A stretch of DNA of 53,780 nt, from the NCBI GenBank assembly GCA_017538365.1, contig JAFYIZ010000048.1:1-53780 (forward strand). Reading direction: 5' to 3'. This document shows positions 1 through 8,319 of this stretch, one piece after another. Both the position numbers and the translations under genes were made by a program. The DNA is from a bacterium. GTDB lineage: Bacteria; UBP6; UBA1177. The notes under the pieces were generated by a model, which saw only the letters and a program-made list of their open reading frames with translations, did no database searches and was not told the origin of the DNA. Each line of letters starts with the position of its first letter. Position 1 is the first letter of the stretch.

Positions 1-499
1 CGACTCTGCTGTGGTAAATATCACCCAGAAGCGCGACTTTGAGCCCTTCGAATCCGCCCTTTCTCTGCCAGATCGTGTAGGCGTCAAGCAGATCCTGTGT
101 CGGATGTTCGTGGAAGCCGTCGCCCGCATTGATTATCGAGCAGTCCATGATTTCGGTTAGCAGCTGCGGCGTTCCCGAAACGGAGTGCCTGATGACCATA
201 GCGTCGGGACCCATTGCCTGAAGGTTGAGTGCTGTGTCGGCAAGGGTTTCGCCTTTCTGAATTGCGCTTCCAGAAACTGCGATGTTGTAGGTGTCGGCGC
301 TGAGACGTTTTTCCGCGACTTCAAACGAAGTTCTCGTTCTGGTCGAAGGCTCCGCGAAGAAGTTGATGATCGTTTTGCCTTTCAGAGTCGGCACTTTTTT
401 AATCTGTCTCTGGTTGATTTCCGCGAAACTTACAGCCGTTTCGAGGATGTTCATAATCTGATCTTTATTAAGATTTTCGATTCCAAGAAGATGTTTCAT
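1..499 (-). CDS. pyrB: Aspartate carbamoyltransferase, N-terminal part (runs off left edge)
   Basis: Transfers the carbamoyl group from carbamoyl phosphate to aspartate, the committed step of pyrimidine synthesis in the cytoplasm. The visible 166 residues contain the carbamoyl-phosphate loop [14 protein letters not shown] at about residues 47-60 and, near the truncated end, the HPTQ motif followed by DLLDAY. Both are signatures of the catalytic chain. The ATG at 499 is preceded by GGAG at a normal distance. The gene follows pyrR with a 14-bp gap, so the two are probably co-transcribed. The rest of the chain, about half the protein, lies outside the window. The regulatory chain PyrI is not visible. 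Confidence 0.95.
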   Translation of the reverse strand, partial: MKHLLGIENLNKDQIMNILETAVSFAEINQRQIKKVPTLKGKTIINFFAEPSTRTRTSFEVAEKRLSADTYNIAVSGSAIQKGETLADTALNLQAMGPDAMVIRHSVSGTPQLLTEIMDCSIINAGDGFHEHPTQDLLDAYTIWQRKGGFEGLKVALLGDIYHSRV

Positions 500-513
500 A
501 GTTTTTCTCCGGT

Positions 514-1059
514 TTATCCAAGAACAACTTTGTCTTCACCGTCGGTTTCCTTAAAGAAAACCGCGACCTTGTCTTCCGGCGATGTCTCGATGACTTTGCC
601 GACGATATCGGGATGGATCGGAAGCTCTCTCAAACCCCTGTCAATGAGCGAAACGAACTTTATAGATTTCGGTCTGCCGTAGTCCATGACAGCTTCGATT
701 GCCGCTCTGACCGTTCTGCCGGTGTACATTACGTCGTCAACTAAGATGATGTGGTATTCTTCAGGGTCGAAGTTGAGCACTGACGGACCTGTCTTCGGCG
801 AGGAAAGACCTTTGCAGAAATCGTCTCTGTAAAGCGCGATGTCTATCGTACCTGTAGCAAGTTTGACATTCTCTTTTTCTTCTATTTTTTTGATGAGTCT
901 TTCAGCTAGAATTACGCCTCTCGTGCGGATTCCGACGATTGCGACGTTCTTCAGCAGACTGAGGTGCTCAATCATTTCATAAACCATTCTGTCAATGATT
1001 TTCGACATTTCGGTTTCGTTGAGAAGAACTTTTTTAACGTTTATGCTTTCTCTTTTCAA
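514..1059 (-). CDS. pyrR: PyrR bifunctional pyrimidine regulator / uracil phosphoribosyltransferase
   Basis: PyrR proteins bind PRPP and uracil or UMP; in many bacteria they attenuate pyr operon transcription by binding the leader RNA. The 181 residues match the family length. The PRPP-binding loop [14 protein letters not shown] is at about residues 105-118, and the family-typical IVGIRTRG is near residue 41. The start is TTG, with GGAG about 7 nt upstream; no better ATG exists. It lies 12 bp after a small membrane protein gene and 14 bp before pyrB. I see no convincing PyrR-binding anti-antiterminator hairpin in the short gap before pyrB, so the regulatory role here is inferred from the family only. 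Confidence 0.93.
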   Translation of the reverse strand: MKRESINVKKVLLNETEMSKIIDRMVYEMIEHLSLLKNVAIVGIRTRGVILAERLIKKIEEKENVKLATGTIDIALYRDDFCKGLSSPKTGPSVLNFDPEEYHIILVDDVMYTGRTVRAAIEAVMDYGRPKSIKFVSLIDRGLRELPIHPDIVGKVIETSPEDKVAVFFKETDGEDKVVLG

Positions 1060-1071
1060 AACCTGTCTCCA

Positions 1072-1449
1072 TTAAAACATTTTATCAACCTGGGCAGCTT
1101 CTTTATAAATTTTGAATTCAAAATCTTTGACTTTCTGTCCGAAAATCTTCATTTCGTCGAAGTAAACGAAAGTAGCCTGTACCTGTTTGGTGTCGTCATC
1201 TTTTTCAATGTGAAGACCGCCGCGCGTACCGTCTTTCATCGTTCTGGTCGTGTCGACTTTGCCGCCCAAATCCTGTTTGAGTCTGTTGTCGAATTCTTTG
1301 ATACTCTCGTCTTCCGAATGAATTGTTGCATACTGAGCGATGCTGTCGACAGCTTTCGTAACCTTATACTTAAGGATGAAAGGTTGTGCTACGCACCAGC
1401 CGACGTAAATAACCAAAACCGCAAGAACCACTTGAATTGCCTTTACCAT
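1072..1449 (-). CDS. Small single-pass membrane protein, unknown function
   Basis: 125 residues. An N-terminal hydrophobic segment (about residues 4-24, with AVLVIYVGWCVAQP) should be a membrane anchor or uncleaved signal. The rest is hydrophilic, charged and probably periplasmic. I do not recognise a family. The ATG at 1449 is chosen over an upstream ATG because AGGAGGAAAC sits directly before it. It is first in a likely operon with pyrR and pyrB, but nothing in it suggests a role in pyrimidine synthesis. Confidence 0.75.
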   Translation of the reverse strand: MVKAIQVVLAVLVIYVGWCVAQPFILKYKVTKAVDSIAQYATIHSEDESIKEFDNRLKQDLGGKVDTTRTMKDGTRGGLHIEKDDDTKQVQATFVYFDEMKIFGQKVKDFEFKIYKEAAQVDKMF

Positions 1450-1585
1450 TGTTTCCTCCTGAGAAAATTGATAAACTAAAAACCGCGGGAAGTTATCAAA
1501 ATAGTTCCGTGAAGTCAAAAAAAACAGAGCTCCAGGAAGTGTTTTTTAGATTTTTTACTCAACAAATTATTTATTAATGTTTTTA

Positions 1586-1613
1586 TTGAAATAATGCGCT
1601 CTTTCCGTATAAT
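1586..1613 (+). promoter_or_regulatory. Sigma70-type promoter of the 1639 lipoprotein gene
   Basis: TTGAAA at 1586-1591 and a perfect TATAAT at 1608-1613 are separated by 16 bp. The SD AGGAGGT (1628-1634) follows almost at once, so the untranslated leader is only about 20 nt. The divergent gene at 1449 must use a promoter in the same 190-bp gap; I could not place it with confidence. Confidence 0.75.
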
Positions 1614-1638
1614 ATCGCAGTTTTTTTAGGAGGTCACA

Positions 1639-2631
1639 ATGAAGATATTCTTTCTCATGCTGCTTGCGGCGCTCGTTTTCGGCTGTTCCGATTCAAAGCA
1701 CGATACTGCCGAGTTGAAAATTTCTTATTCGCTTGAAGAGGGCAGAACTTGTCAGACTTACCTCGCAGACCATTTTCTGGTTACGGTCTACGATTCTTCG
1801 CAGAGAAAAATCAGCGAAAAGAAAATCATGTGCGACAGCGAAGAGGAAGGGATGAAGCTTGTCGTTGAAAAAGATTCTTACTATGTTTCTGTAGTTTTGC
1901 TCAACAAAGACAACTGGTGGCAGAGTTACGGTGCGGCAAAGGCTGAAGTGAGCGGCGACACGGAAATAAACGTAGCGATGGAGGCTTATCAGGGTGGAAT
2001 GATCTTCGAGTGGGAACCTTCTGACTGCAGCAAATACAATCTTTCGCTGATGACTCTCGATATGTTTTCTGAAGGCGAGCCCGTTACTGCGGTGATCTGG
2101 GGTGAAGAAGTCAAACTTGAAAACTTTGCCATCCCATGCAGTGCAGCTCGGCTCGAAGTGATAAATATTTCTCCTGATCCGACTTATACCGCAGCGATCC
2201 GTGGTTATAGGAAGTCTGTACAAAACGAAAGCCGCGTTGTTTATGAGATTCCAGAATTCGTGTCAGGACACGGTCAGAATAAAAAAGTCAACATCAACGA
2301 TTTCAGAGAAGTTCTTGTTTCAGACATGAAAGTTTCGTGGGAATTCGACAGCAAGAGTATTGATTCATGCGAAACGGCGGGAATCACCAAAGTCAGAGCG
2401 GAACTCGTTTCAGATGAAGAATACACTGTTTCTGACGAACAGACGTGCGACAATAAATTTTCCGATTTTTACCTTTACGAGATAACGAAACACAAATACA
2501 CGCTTTATGTTTACGGTATAACCGACAAAGACGAGATTTTGTTCGAATCTTCGCTCGAATTGGACGAAATTGAGCCCGGTTCGATCGGAAAGAACATTCT
2601 TGAAAATAAGATTTTTCTAAAAGAAAAGTAG
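1639..2631 (+). CDS. Predicted lipoprotein of unknown function
   Basis: 330 residues with a type II signal peptide: MKIFF, a hydrophobic core, and the lipobox VFGC with the lipidated Cys near residue 16. The +2 residue is Ser, so sorting to the outer membrane is likely. The mature part has no motif I recognise. It contains several separate cysteines (for example SDCSKYN, DSCETAG and EQTCDNK) that could form disulfides in the periplasm, and alternating hydrophobic stretches suggestive of beta structure. It has its own promoter, and dksA begins 8 bp after its stop, so the two may be co-transcribed. Confidence 0.8.
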   Translation: MKIFFLMLLAALVFGCSDSKHDTAELKISYSLEEGRTCQTYLADHFLVTVYDSSQRKISEKKIMCDSEEEGMKLVVEKDSYYVSVVLLNKDNWWQSYGAAKAEVSGDTEINVAMEAYQGGMIFEWEPSDCSKYNLSLMTLDMFSEGEPVTAVIWGEEVKLENFAIPCSAARLEVINISPDPTYTAAIRGYRKSVQNESRVVYEIPEFVSGHGQNKKVNINDFREVLVSDMKVSWEFDSKSIDSCETAGITKVRAELVSDEEYTVSDEQTCDNKFSDFYLYEITKHKYTLYVYGITDKDEILFESSLELDEIEPGSIGKNILENKIFLKEK

Positions 2632-2639
2632 GAGGAACC

Positions 2640-3023
2640 ATGCTGACATCCGAACAGTTGAACTACATTAGAGATCTGCTTAACAAGGAACTTGCAGAGA
2701 TCGAGGAGCGGAACCGCGAAAAAGTTGGCGAAATGGAGTCCATGCGCAACGATTCCGAAACATTCCACGGCGACGAGGCGGATCAGGCGAATTTCATGGA
2801 GGAGCGCAACAGACAGCTTCGCATGAGGGACAGAGACAGAAAGCTTATCAACAAAATACGCGAAACGCTGCACAAGATCGATATGGGTGAATACGGTATC
2901 TGCGAATCATGCGGCTGCGACATCTCTTTCGAGCGTCTCAAACTGCGTCCGGTCGCTTCGCTTTGCATCGAGTGCAAGAAAGAAGCCGAAGAGCGCGAAG
3001 AACGCGAGCGTTTTTCAAGATAG
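2640..3023 (+). CDS. dksA: DksA/TraR-family zinc-finger transcription factor
   Basis: DksA enters the RNA polymerase secondary channel and, with ppGpp, adjusts promoter activity. The 127 residues include the coiled-coil tip motif DxxDxA as D45-E-A-D48-Q-A50. The four-cysteine zinc finger is C88-x2-C91 with C109-x2-C112, in the normal order, and the length is normal. The arms are strongly helical and charged, as expected for the coiled coil. The SD AGGAGG overlaps the stop region of the preceding lipoprotein gene. Confidence 0.93.
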   Translation: MLTSEQLNYIRDLLNKELAEIEERNREKVGEMESMRNDSETFHGDEADQANFMEERNRQLRMRDRDRKLINKIRETLHKIDMGEYGICESCGCDISFERLKLRPVASLCIECKKEAEEREERERFSR

Positions 3024-3040
3024 TTCCGTGAGGTAGAGCT

Positions 3041-3637
3041 TTGAAATTTATTCTTGCATTATTATTTCTGTCGATGATTTCTCCTTCCGAAATTATAACG
3101 AACATGACCGACACTCTTTATCTTCCCGATCATAAGATAGCTCTTCAGGGTGTTGACCACGAAAACAATCCTGTCCGACTTGAATTCGACAAAGAAAAAA
3201 AGGTTTTGATAAAGACAGAAAAAGGGGAAAAGTCGGAGATTAAATTTGCCGATATGCCTCTTTTTCTCAAACTTTTCTTCTTTACAGCCGATAAAACCAA
3301 TCCCGAATCGATTTCAGTTTCGGTAAAATCAATTGCCGGAGCTCTTCATGCAGCCGGAATAAACACCGAAGTTGCGACAGTCAGTGTTTCTGAATACGAC
3401 GGTAGCGCGGTTTTGGCTATAGGAAAGGAAAAACGCTTTACCGAAGCCAATGTTCTTGAACTTTCAAAAGAGTCGATGCGCCCGGTGATACTCAAAACCG
3501 GGGACGAAACCTATGTCTTTTCGGATTATCACAGAAGTCAGATGCCGCTTGCATTTCCCGGAAATATAAAGTTTTTCAAAAACGGCGCTTTGCAGGGCGA
3601 GTGGATTTTTTTAAGAGACGAATATAAGCAGAAGTGA
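3041..3637 (+). CDS. Exported protein of unknown function
   Basis: 198 residues starting at a TTG, with GAGGTAG a few bases upstream. The N-terminus MKFILALLFLSMISPSE looks like a type I signal peptide, so the protein is probably periplasmic. The mature part is small and charged, with no cysteine pattern or motif I recognise. It lies 17 bp after dksA and overlaps priA by 4 bp (GTGA), which indicates translational coupling. Nothing in the sequence ties it to DNA replication. Confidence 0.7.
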   Translation: MKFILALLFLSMISPSEIITNMTDTLYLPDHKIALQGVDHENNPVRLEFDKEKKVLIKTEKGEKSEIKFADMPLFLKLFFFTADKTNPESISVSVKSIAGALHAAGINTEVATVSVSEYDGSAVLAIGKEKRFTEANVLELSKESMRPVILKTGDETYVFSDYHRSQMPLAFPGNIKFFKNGALQGEWIFLRDEYKQK

Positions 3638-5649
3638 GCGCCGATTCTCGAAAATTCGCCGTTATAGCGGTTCCCAGACCTGGAATTTCGTTGCTTTTTT
3701 ACAAAAATCCCGCTTTTTTGAACTGTAGACAAGGCGACTGTGTCGAAATTGAACTCAAAAATATAAAAATATGGGGGATCATTTCCGATTTTTGCGATGA
3801 ATTGCCCCAAGAACTCGATGAACAGAAGGTGAAGCCGATCCTCGGCAGAATCTGTCCGAGCCCGGTTTTCGCAGAGAGAAAAGAGACCGATTTCTTAAAA
3901 TGGGCCGCCGATTACTACATGTTTCCGTTCCACAAACTTTTAAAGCAGATATTTCTTCCGCTCATAGGTTCCGACAATGCGCTGATAGGAGACAGTGCTC
4001 CCGAAAAACATCTGAGCGCACTCTGCAAATCCGAAAAACTTCCCGAAACCGAGTTGAATCAGGCTCAGAAGCGCGTCGTTGATTCGATCATTTCACGATG
4101 GGAAAAGCGTGATTACAAACCTGTTCTGCTTTACGGAGTTACCGGCAGCGGAAAAAGCGAAATTTTTGCCGAACTCTGCCGCGACGTGATAAAAAAAGGG
4201 AAGCAGATACTTTATCTTGTGCCTGAAATCGGGCTTACGACGAAAACTCTGCAGCATCTTGTCGGCAGAATCGGGGCATCCGGAGTCATTCTCCACAGTT
4301 CGTTCACCAAAAAAAAGAGGTTTTCTGCGCTTTACTGCGCTATTCACAAACATGCCGCCATCATCGTCGGAACGCGCTCTGCCGTCCTTTATCCTTTTTT
4401 CGACATAGGTCTCATCGTTATTGATGAAGAGCACGACGGCAGCTACAAAAATTTTGAGCCGCCTTACTACCACGCCAGAGATGTCGCTGTGATGAAGGCT
4501 GCGGCAATGAAAATCCCTGTTGTTATGGGAAGTGCTACACCTTCGGGCGATTCGTGGCTTAACGCGGCCAACGGCAAATATCATCTTGAAATTATTAAAG
4601 AAAGGGCGAACAATAAACCTTTGCCGAAAATCGAAACTTTTGCATATAAAGGCGATTTGTACATTCCGTCGGATCTGGTTGACATAGTCTCAGATTCTCT
4701 CAAAAACGGCGAGCAGAGCCTTTTTTTCCTCAACAGACGTGGCTTTGCGACGATCGCGCGGTGTTCCGACTGCAATGAAGTCGTCATGTGTCCAAACTGC
4801 AAGACGGCTCTTATCTACCACAAGAAAAAAGAAAAACTTGTCTGCCACCACTGCGGATACGGCGTAAGTCCGAAAAAGTGCGGGAAGTGCGGAGGCAAGC
4901 TCGTTTTCGAGGGGATCGGCGTTGAAAAACTGTTCGAGGCGATCGAAAGTTATTTTCCCGGCGCAAAGGCTCTTTCGTTTGACAAGGACACTCTCGGTAC
5001 AGCCGCTCTTTTCGACAAGGCGGTGAAGGAGATTTCCGAAGAAAAGTTCCAGATTATCGTCGGAACAGTCATGATCTCAAAAGGTCACAATTTCCCGAAA
5101 TTAAGAAATGTAGTAATAAAATTCGCAGATTATCTTCTCGGTTTCCGTGACCCCAGAGCTTCAGAAAAGTGTTTCCAGCAGATAACTCAGGTTGCAGGGC
5201 GCGCCGGAAGATTCGGAGTGGAAGGGCGCGTTTTTGCAGAAACTATATATCCCGATCACTACATCTGGAACTATATCAAAAACAATGACTACGAAGGTTT
5301 TATGAGTGAAGAGCTTTCTTGGCGCGAGCAGCTCGGATTTCCACCCTTTACGAGGATGATAACTGTAAGAATTTCGGGAACCGACGAGGAAAAAACAGAT
5401 AAATTCGCGCAAGATTGCTTTGAAATTATTAGCGATTTTATAGAAAGTAACTCTTTTGGAGATGTTCAGGTCTATCCTCCGGCGGAACCGATGCTTTCAA
5501 AAGTTCAGAACCGTTTCAGAAAAAATATTTCAATAACTTTTCCTAAAAATGCGAAGGTTGCAGCCGCAATTAAGAACTGTCTTTGGAAAATCGAGAAAAA
5601 ATCAGGAATAACGGTAACTTATGACGTTGATCCGATAAGTGAGAACTGA
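3634..5649 (+). CDS. priA: Primosomal protein N' (replication restart helicase PriA)
   Basis: A 3'-5' superfamily 2 DNA helicase that reloads the replisome at stalled forks. In 671 residues I see Walker A GVTGSGKSE (about 168-176), the DEAH-type box VIDEEHDGSYK, and the zinc-binding insertion with paired cysteines (CSDC, CPNC, CHHC, CGKC). The helicase motifs IVGTVMISKGH and QVAGRAGR also follow. The N-terminal DNA-binding region is somewhat shorter than in E. coli PriA (732 residues). The start is GTG inside the previous gene's stop. The gene ends with TGA directly abutting the stop codon of convergent nrdD, with no intergenic base. Confidence 0.96.
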   Translation: MSADSRKFAVIAVPRPGISLLFYKNPAFLNCRQGDCVEIELKNIKIWGIISDFCDELPQELDEQKVKPILGRICPSPVFAERKETDFLKWAADYYMFPFHKLLKQIFLPLIGSDNALIGDSAPEKHLSALCKSEKLPETELNQAQKRVVDSIISRWEKRDYKPVLLYGVTGSGKSEIFAELCRDVIKKGKQILYLVPEIGLTTKTLQHLVGRIGASGVILHSSFTKKKRFSALYCAIHKHAAIIVGTRSAVLYPFFDIGLIVIDEEHDGSYKNFEPPYYHARDVAVMKAAAMKIPVVMGSATPSGDSWLNAANGKYHLEIIKERANNKPLPKIETFAYKGDLYIPSDLVDIVSDSLKNGEQSLFFLNRRGFATIARCSDCNEVVMCPNCKTALIYHKKKEKLVCHHCGYGVSPKKCGKCGGKLVFEGIGVEKLFEAIESYFPGAKALSFDKDTLGTAALFDKAVKEISEEKFQIIVGTVMISKGHNFPKLRNVVIKFADYLLGFRDPRASEKCFQQITQVAGRAGRFGVEGRVFAETIYPDHYIWNYIKNNDYEGFMSEELSWREQLGFPPFTRMITVRISGTDEEKTDKFAQDCFEIISDFIESNSFGDVQVYPPAEPMLSKVQNRFRKNISITFPKNAKVAAAIKNCLWKIEKKSGITVTYDVDPISEN

Positions 5650-8082
5650 TTACTTAAGATTCTTTTTGAAGCTGATGATGTCGGAAAGGCCGGAATAGGT
5701 TTTGTATGCGTTGTTTTCGCAGACAACGACTGTCGGAACGCTTCTGATTCCGAATTTTCTTGCAAGGTCCATGTGGTCTGCCGCGTCAAGAACCTGAAGG
5801 TAAGGCGTTCCTTCCATTTCTTCCTTTGCTTTCGGGCAGTTGGGGCAGGTCTTCTGAGTGAAAAGGTAAACCTGTTTGTCGCTGCAGGATGCTGCTGACA
5901 TCGAAGCTGCCGGCTGAACGAAGGATTCGGGAGCTATTTTTGAGTTAAAGCCTGTGCCGATTGAGCCGCCGTTTCCGGAGTCGCTGCCGCCGAAAGTTTC
6001 TTCGACGATTTTCTCGGAAACCTGATATTCGGTTCTCTTTTCAAATTCCTGTTTTTTGCCGTCGTTCCAGTGTTCGATCGGTCTGTAGTAGCCGGTGATT
6101 CTGCTGTAGACTTCGACTTTGCCGCCGCATGTCGGGCAGGAGTCGTGTTCGCCTGCGCTGTAGCCGCATTTCGGGCAGATCGTGTATGTCGGAGAAATTG
6201 TGAAGTAGGGGAGTTTGAAGGTGTACGCGATCTTTTTGACAAGCGCCGCAGCCGACTGCCATGAAGGAAGTTTTTCGCCGAGGAAGGTGTGGAAAACTGT
6301 TCCGCCCGTGAACTTGGTCTGAAGTTTGTCCTGGATCTCGAGAGCTTCGAAAGGATCGGTCGTGTAGTTTACCGGAAGGTGGCAGCTGTTGGTGTAGAAA
6401 GGTTTCTCCGAGTCGTTTGCAGCAGCTGTAACGATGTCGTCCCATCTTGCCTTATCCATTTTAGCAAGTCTGTATGCGGTCGATTCAGCCGGAGTAGCTT
6501 CAAGGTTGTAGAGGTCGCCCGTCTCTTCCTGGTAATTTTTGAGTTTTTCGCGCATGAAATCAAGAACTTCCTGAGAGAACTTAAGTCCTTTGTGACCTGC
6601 GATGTTCTCTTTGATCCAGCATGCGTTGAGGCACATTTCGTTCATGCCGACAAGGCCGATAGTCGAGAAGTGGGAGTCGAAGTTGCCGAGGTATCTTTTG
6701 GTGTAGGGGTAGAAGTTTTCGTTGAGGAGCTTCGTGCAGACTTTTCTTTTGATCTCAAGGCTTCTTCTTGCGATATCCATGAGTCTCGAAAGTTTTGCAT
6801 AGAACTCCTGTTCGTTTTTGGAGTTGTAAGCGATCCTCGGAAGGTTGATCGTGACTACGCCGATGCTGCCGGTTTTTTCGCCGCTGCCGAAGAGACCGCC
6901 TGTTTTCTTGCGGAGTTCCCTTTTGTCAAGCTGGAGTCTGCAGCACATACTTCTTACGTCGCTCGGGTTCATGTCGCTGTTAATGAAATTCTGGAAGTAA
7001 GGAGTGCCGTATTTCGCCGTCATTTCGAAAAGAAGCTCGACGTTTTCGCCTTCCCAGTTGAAATCTTTCGTGATGTTGTAGGTCGGGATCGGGTACTGGA
7101 AACCGCGTCCTACCGCGTCGCCTTCAAGCATGATTTCGATGAACGCCTTGTTGATCATGTCCATTTCCTTCTGGCAGTCGCCGTAGGTGAAATCCATCTC
7201 TTTGCCGCCGACAATCGCTGGAACGTTCTTGAGGTCGTCCGGGCATACCCAGTCAAGCGTGATGTTGCTGAAAGGAGACTGCGTGCCCCATCTTGACGGA
7301 GTGTTTACGCCGAAAACGAAAGCCTGAATCGCCTGTTTTACACCTTTGTAGTCAAGCTGATCGACTCTTGCAAACGGAGCAAGGTAGGTGTCGAAGCTCG
7401 AGAAAGCCTGAGCGCCTGCCCATTCGTTCTGCATGATGCCGAGGAAGTTGACCATCTGGTTCGCAATTGTGTAAAGGTGGTTTGCCGGAGCAGAGGTAAG
7501 TTTGCCGGGAACGCCGCCGAGACCTTCCTGAATGAGCTGTTTGAGCGACCAGCCTGCACAGTAAGCGGTGAGCATCGAAAGGTCGTGAAGGTGGAAGTCG
7601 CCGTTTCTGTGGCAGTTTGCGATCTCTTCGTCGTAGATCTCGCTAAGCCAGTAGTTAGCCGTGATTTTTCCGCTGTTGTGAAGGATAAGTCCGCCGATGC
7701 TGTAGGTAACAGTCGAATTTTCCTTGACTCTCCAGTCTTCGTTGTTGACGTAGCTGTTGATCGTCTCTTTGTAGTCAAGGATCGTGGACTTCATTTCACG
7801 GAGTTTTTCGCGCTGCTTTCTGTAAAGGATGTAAGCCTTTGCAACGGTGGTGTAGCCGCTCTTTTCAAGAGTGTTTTCAACGCTGTCCTGAACATCTTCG
7901 ATCTCGATGACGTTGTCGTGGATCTTGCTCTGGAAATCTGCCGTAACTCTGAGCGACAGAATGTCTAAAATATCGTCGTTAAAAAGCATATCAGCGGCGA
8001 CGAATGCCTTTTTGATAGCTTCCTTGATTTTGGTAAGGTCGAAATCCGCCAAAGCGTTGTTTCTTTTTCTGATTTTGAACAT
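5650..8082 (-). CDS. nrdD: Anaerobic ribonucleoside-triphosphate reductase (class III) with C-terminal redoxin domain
   Basis: Makes deoxyribonucleotides under anoxic conditions with a glycyl radical. The 810-residue protein has an N-terminal ATP-cone (residues 1 to about 90). The catalytic barrel follows, then the C-terminal zinc site CPKC (636-639) and CPTC (649-652), and the glycyl-radical loop RITGYY with G664. Normal NrdD proteins end shortly after this loop. Here a linker of about 70 residues leads to a thioredoxin/glutaredoxin-like domain with VYLFTQKTCPNC (active-site C746 and C749) and the cis-proline stretch RSVPTVVV. I infer that it is a built-in electron donor, since some class III enzymes use NrdH-like redoxins instead of formate. 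The activase gene nrdG is not adjacent. ATG at 8082 follows GGAGAAAAAC. Confidence 0.96.
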   Translation of the reverse strand: MFKIRKRNNALADFDLTKIKEAIKKAFVAADMLFNDDILDILSLRVTADFQSKIHDNVIEIEDVQDSVENTLEKSGYTTVAKAYILYRKQREKLREMKSTILDYKETINSYVNNEDWRVKENSTVTYSIGGLILHNSGKITANYWLSEIYDEEIANCHRNGDFHLHDLSMLTAYCAGWSLKQLIQEGLGGVPGKLTSAPANHLYTIANQMVNFLGIMQNEWAGAQAFSSFDTYLAPFARVDQLDYKGVKQAIQAFVFGVNTPSRWGTQSPFSNITLDWVCPDDLKNVPAIVGGKEMDFTYGDCQKEMDMINKAFIEIMLEGDAVGRGFQYPIPTYNITKDFNWEGENVELLFEMTAKYGTPYFQNFINSDMNPSDVRSMCCRLQLDKRELRKKTGGLFGSGEKTGSIGVVTINLPRIAYNSKNEQEFYAKLSRLMDIARRSLEIKRKVCTKLLNENFYPYTKRYLGNFDSHFSTIGLVGMNEMCLNACWIKENIAGHKGLKFSQEVLDFMREKLKNYQEETGDLYNLEATPAESTAYRLAKMDKARWDDIVTAAANDSEKPFYTNSCHLPVNYTTDPFEALEIQDKLQTKFTGGTVFHTFLGEKLPSWQSAAALVKKIAYTFKLPYFTISPTYTICPKCGYSAGEHDSCPTCGGKVEVYSRITGYYRPIEHWNDGKKQEFEKRTEYQVSEKIVEETFGGSDSGNGGSIGTGFNSKIAPESFVQPAASMSAASCSDKQVYLFTQKTCPNCPKAKEEMEGTPYLQVLDAADHMDLARKFGIRSVPTVVVCENNAYKTYSGLSDIISFKKNLK

Positions 8083-8130
8083 TTGTTTTTCTCCTTCGGG
8101 TTAAAAGTTATAAAACACAAAAAGCCCGGC

Positions 8131-8159
8131 AGTATTGCACAAGCGATTGTGGTTGTCAA
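8131..8159 (-). promoter_or_regulatory. nrdD promoter
   Basis: Read on the minus strand, a perfect -35 TTGACA (8154-8159) is separated by 17 bp from AATACT (8131-8136) as -10. One NrdR-box-like sequence exactly fills the spacer. About 45 nt of leader remain before the nrdD ATG. Confidence 0.7.
8137..8152 (-). promoter_or_regulatory. NrdR-box-like site 1
   Basis: The 16-mer GCACAAGCGATTGTGG matches 11 of 16 positions of the NrdR box consensus as I recall it (acaCwATATaTwGtgt). It lies between the -35 and -10 elements of the nrdD promoter, a repressing position. NrdR is the ATP-cone repressor of ribonucleotide reductase genes; its gene is not in the window. Confidence 0.55.
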
Positions 8160-8168
8160 CAAAAAAAT

Positions 8169-8184
8169 GCACAATATCTTGAGT
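8169..8184 (-). promoter_or_regulatory. NrdR-box-like site 2
   Basis: The 16-mer GCACAATATCTTGAGT matches 13 of 16 consensus positions. It is separated by 16 bp from site 1 (32 bp start to start). NrdR boxes normally come as such pairs on the same helix face, so the spacing supports the call more than either sequence alone. Confidence 0.65.
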
Positions 8185-8319
8185 TTTTTGATAAATACTT
8201 GAAAACACAGAGAAAAAATTTTAAAAAAAAGTTTTTTTTGCATGAAAAGATACATTATTTTGGGTGAAAAGTGATTTTTTATGCTTAAAAGATACTAAAT
8301 TTTGTGGTTGGAAGAAAAA

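Noticed and set aside
6289-7296. 335-codon plus-strand ORF opposite nrdD
   Set aside because: nrdD is certain from motifs along its whole length. The antisense frame has no SD and no recognisable domain.
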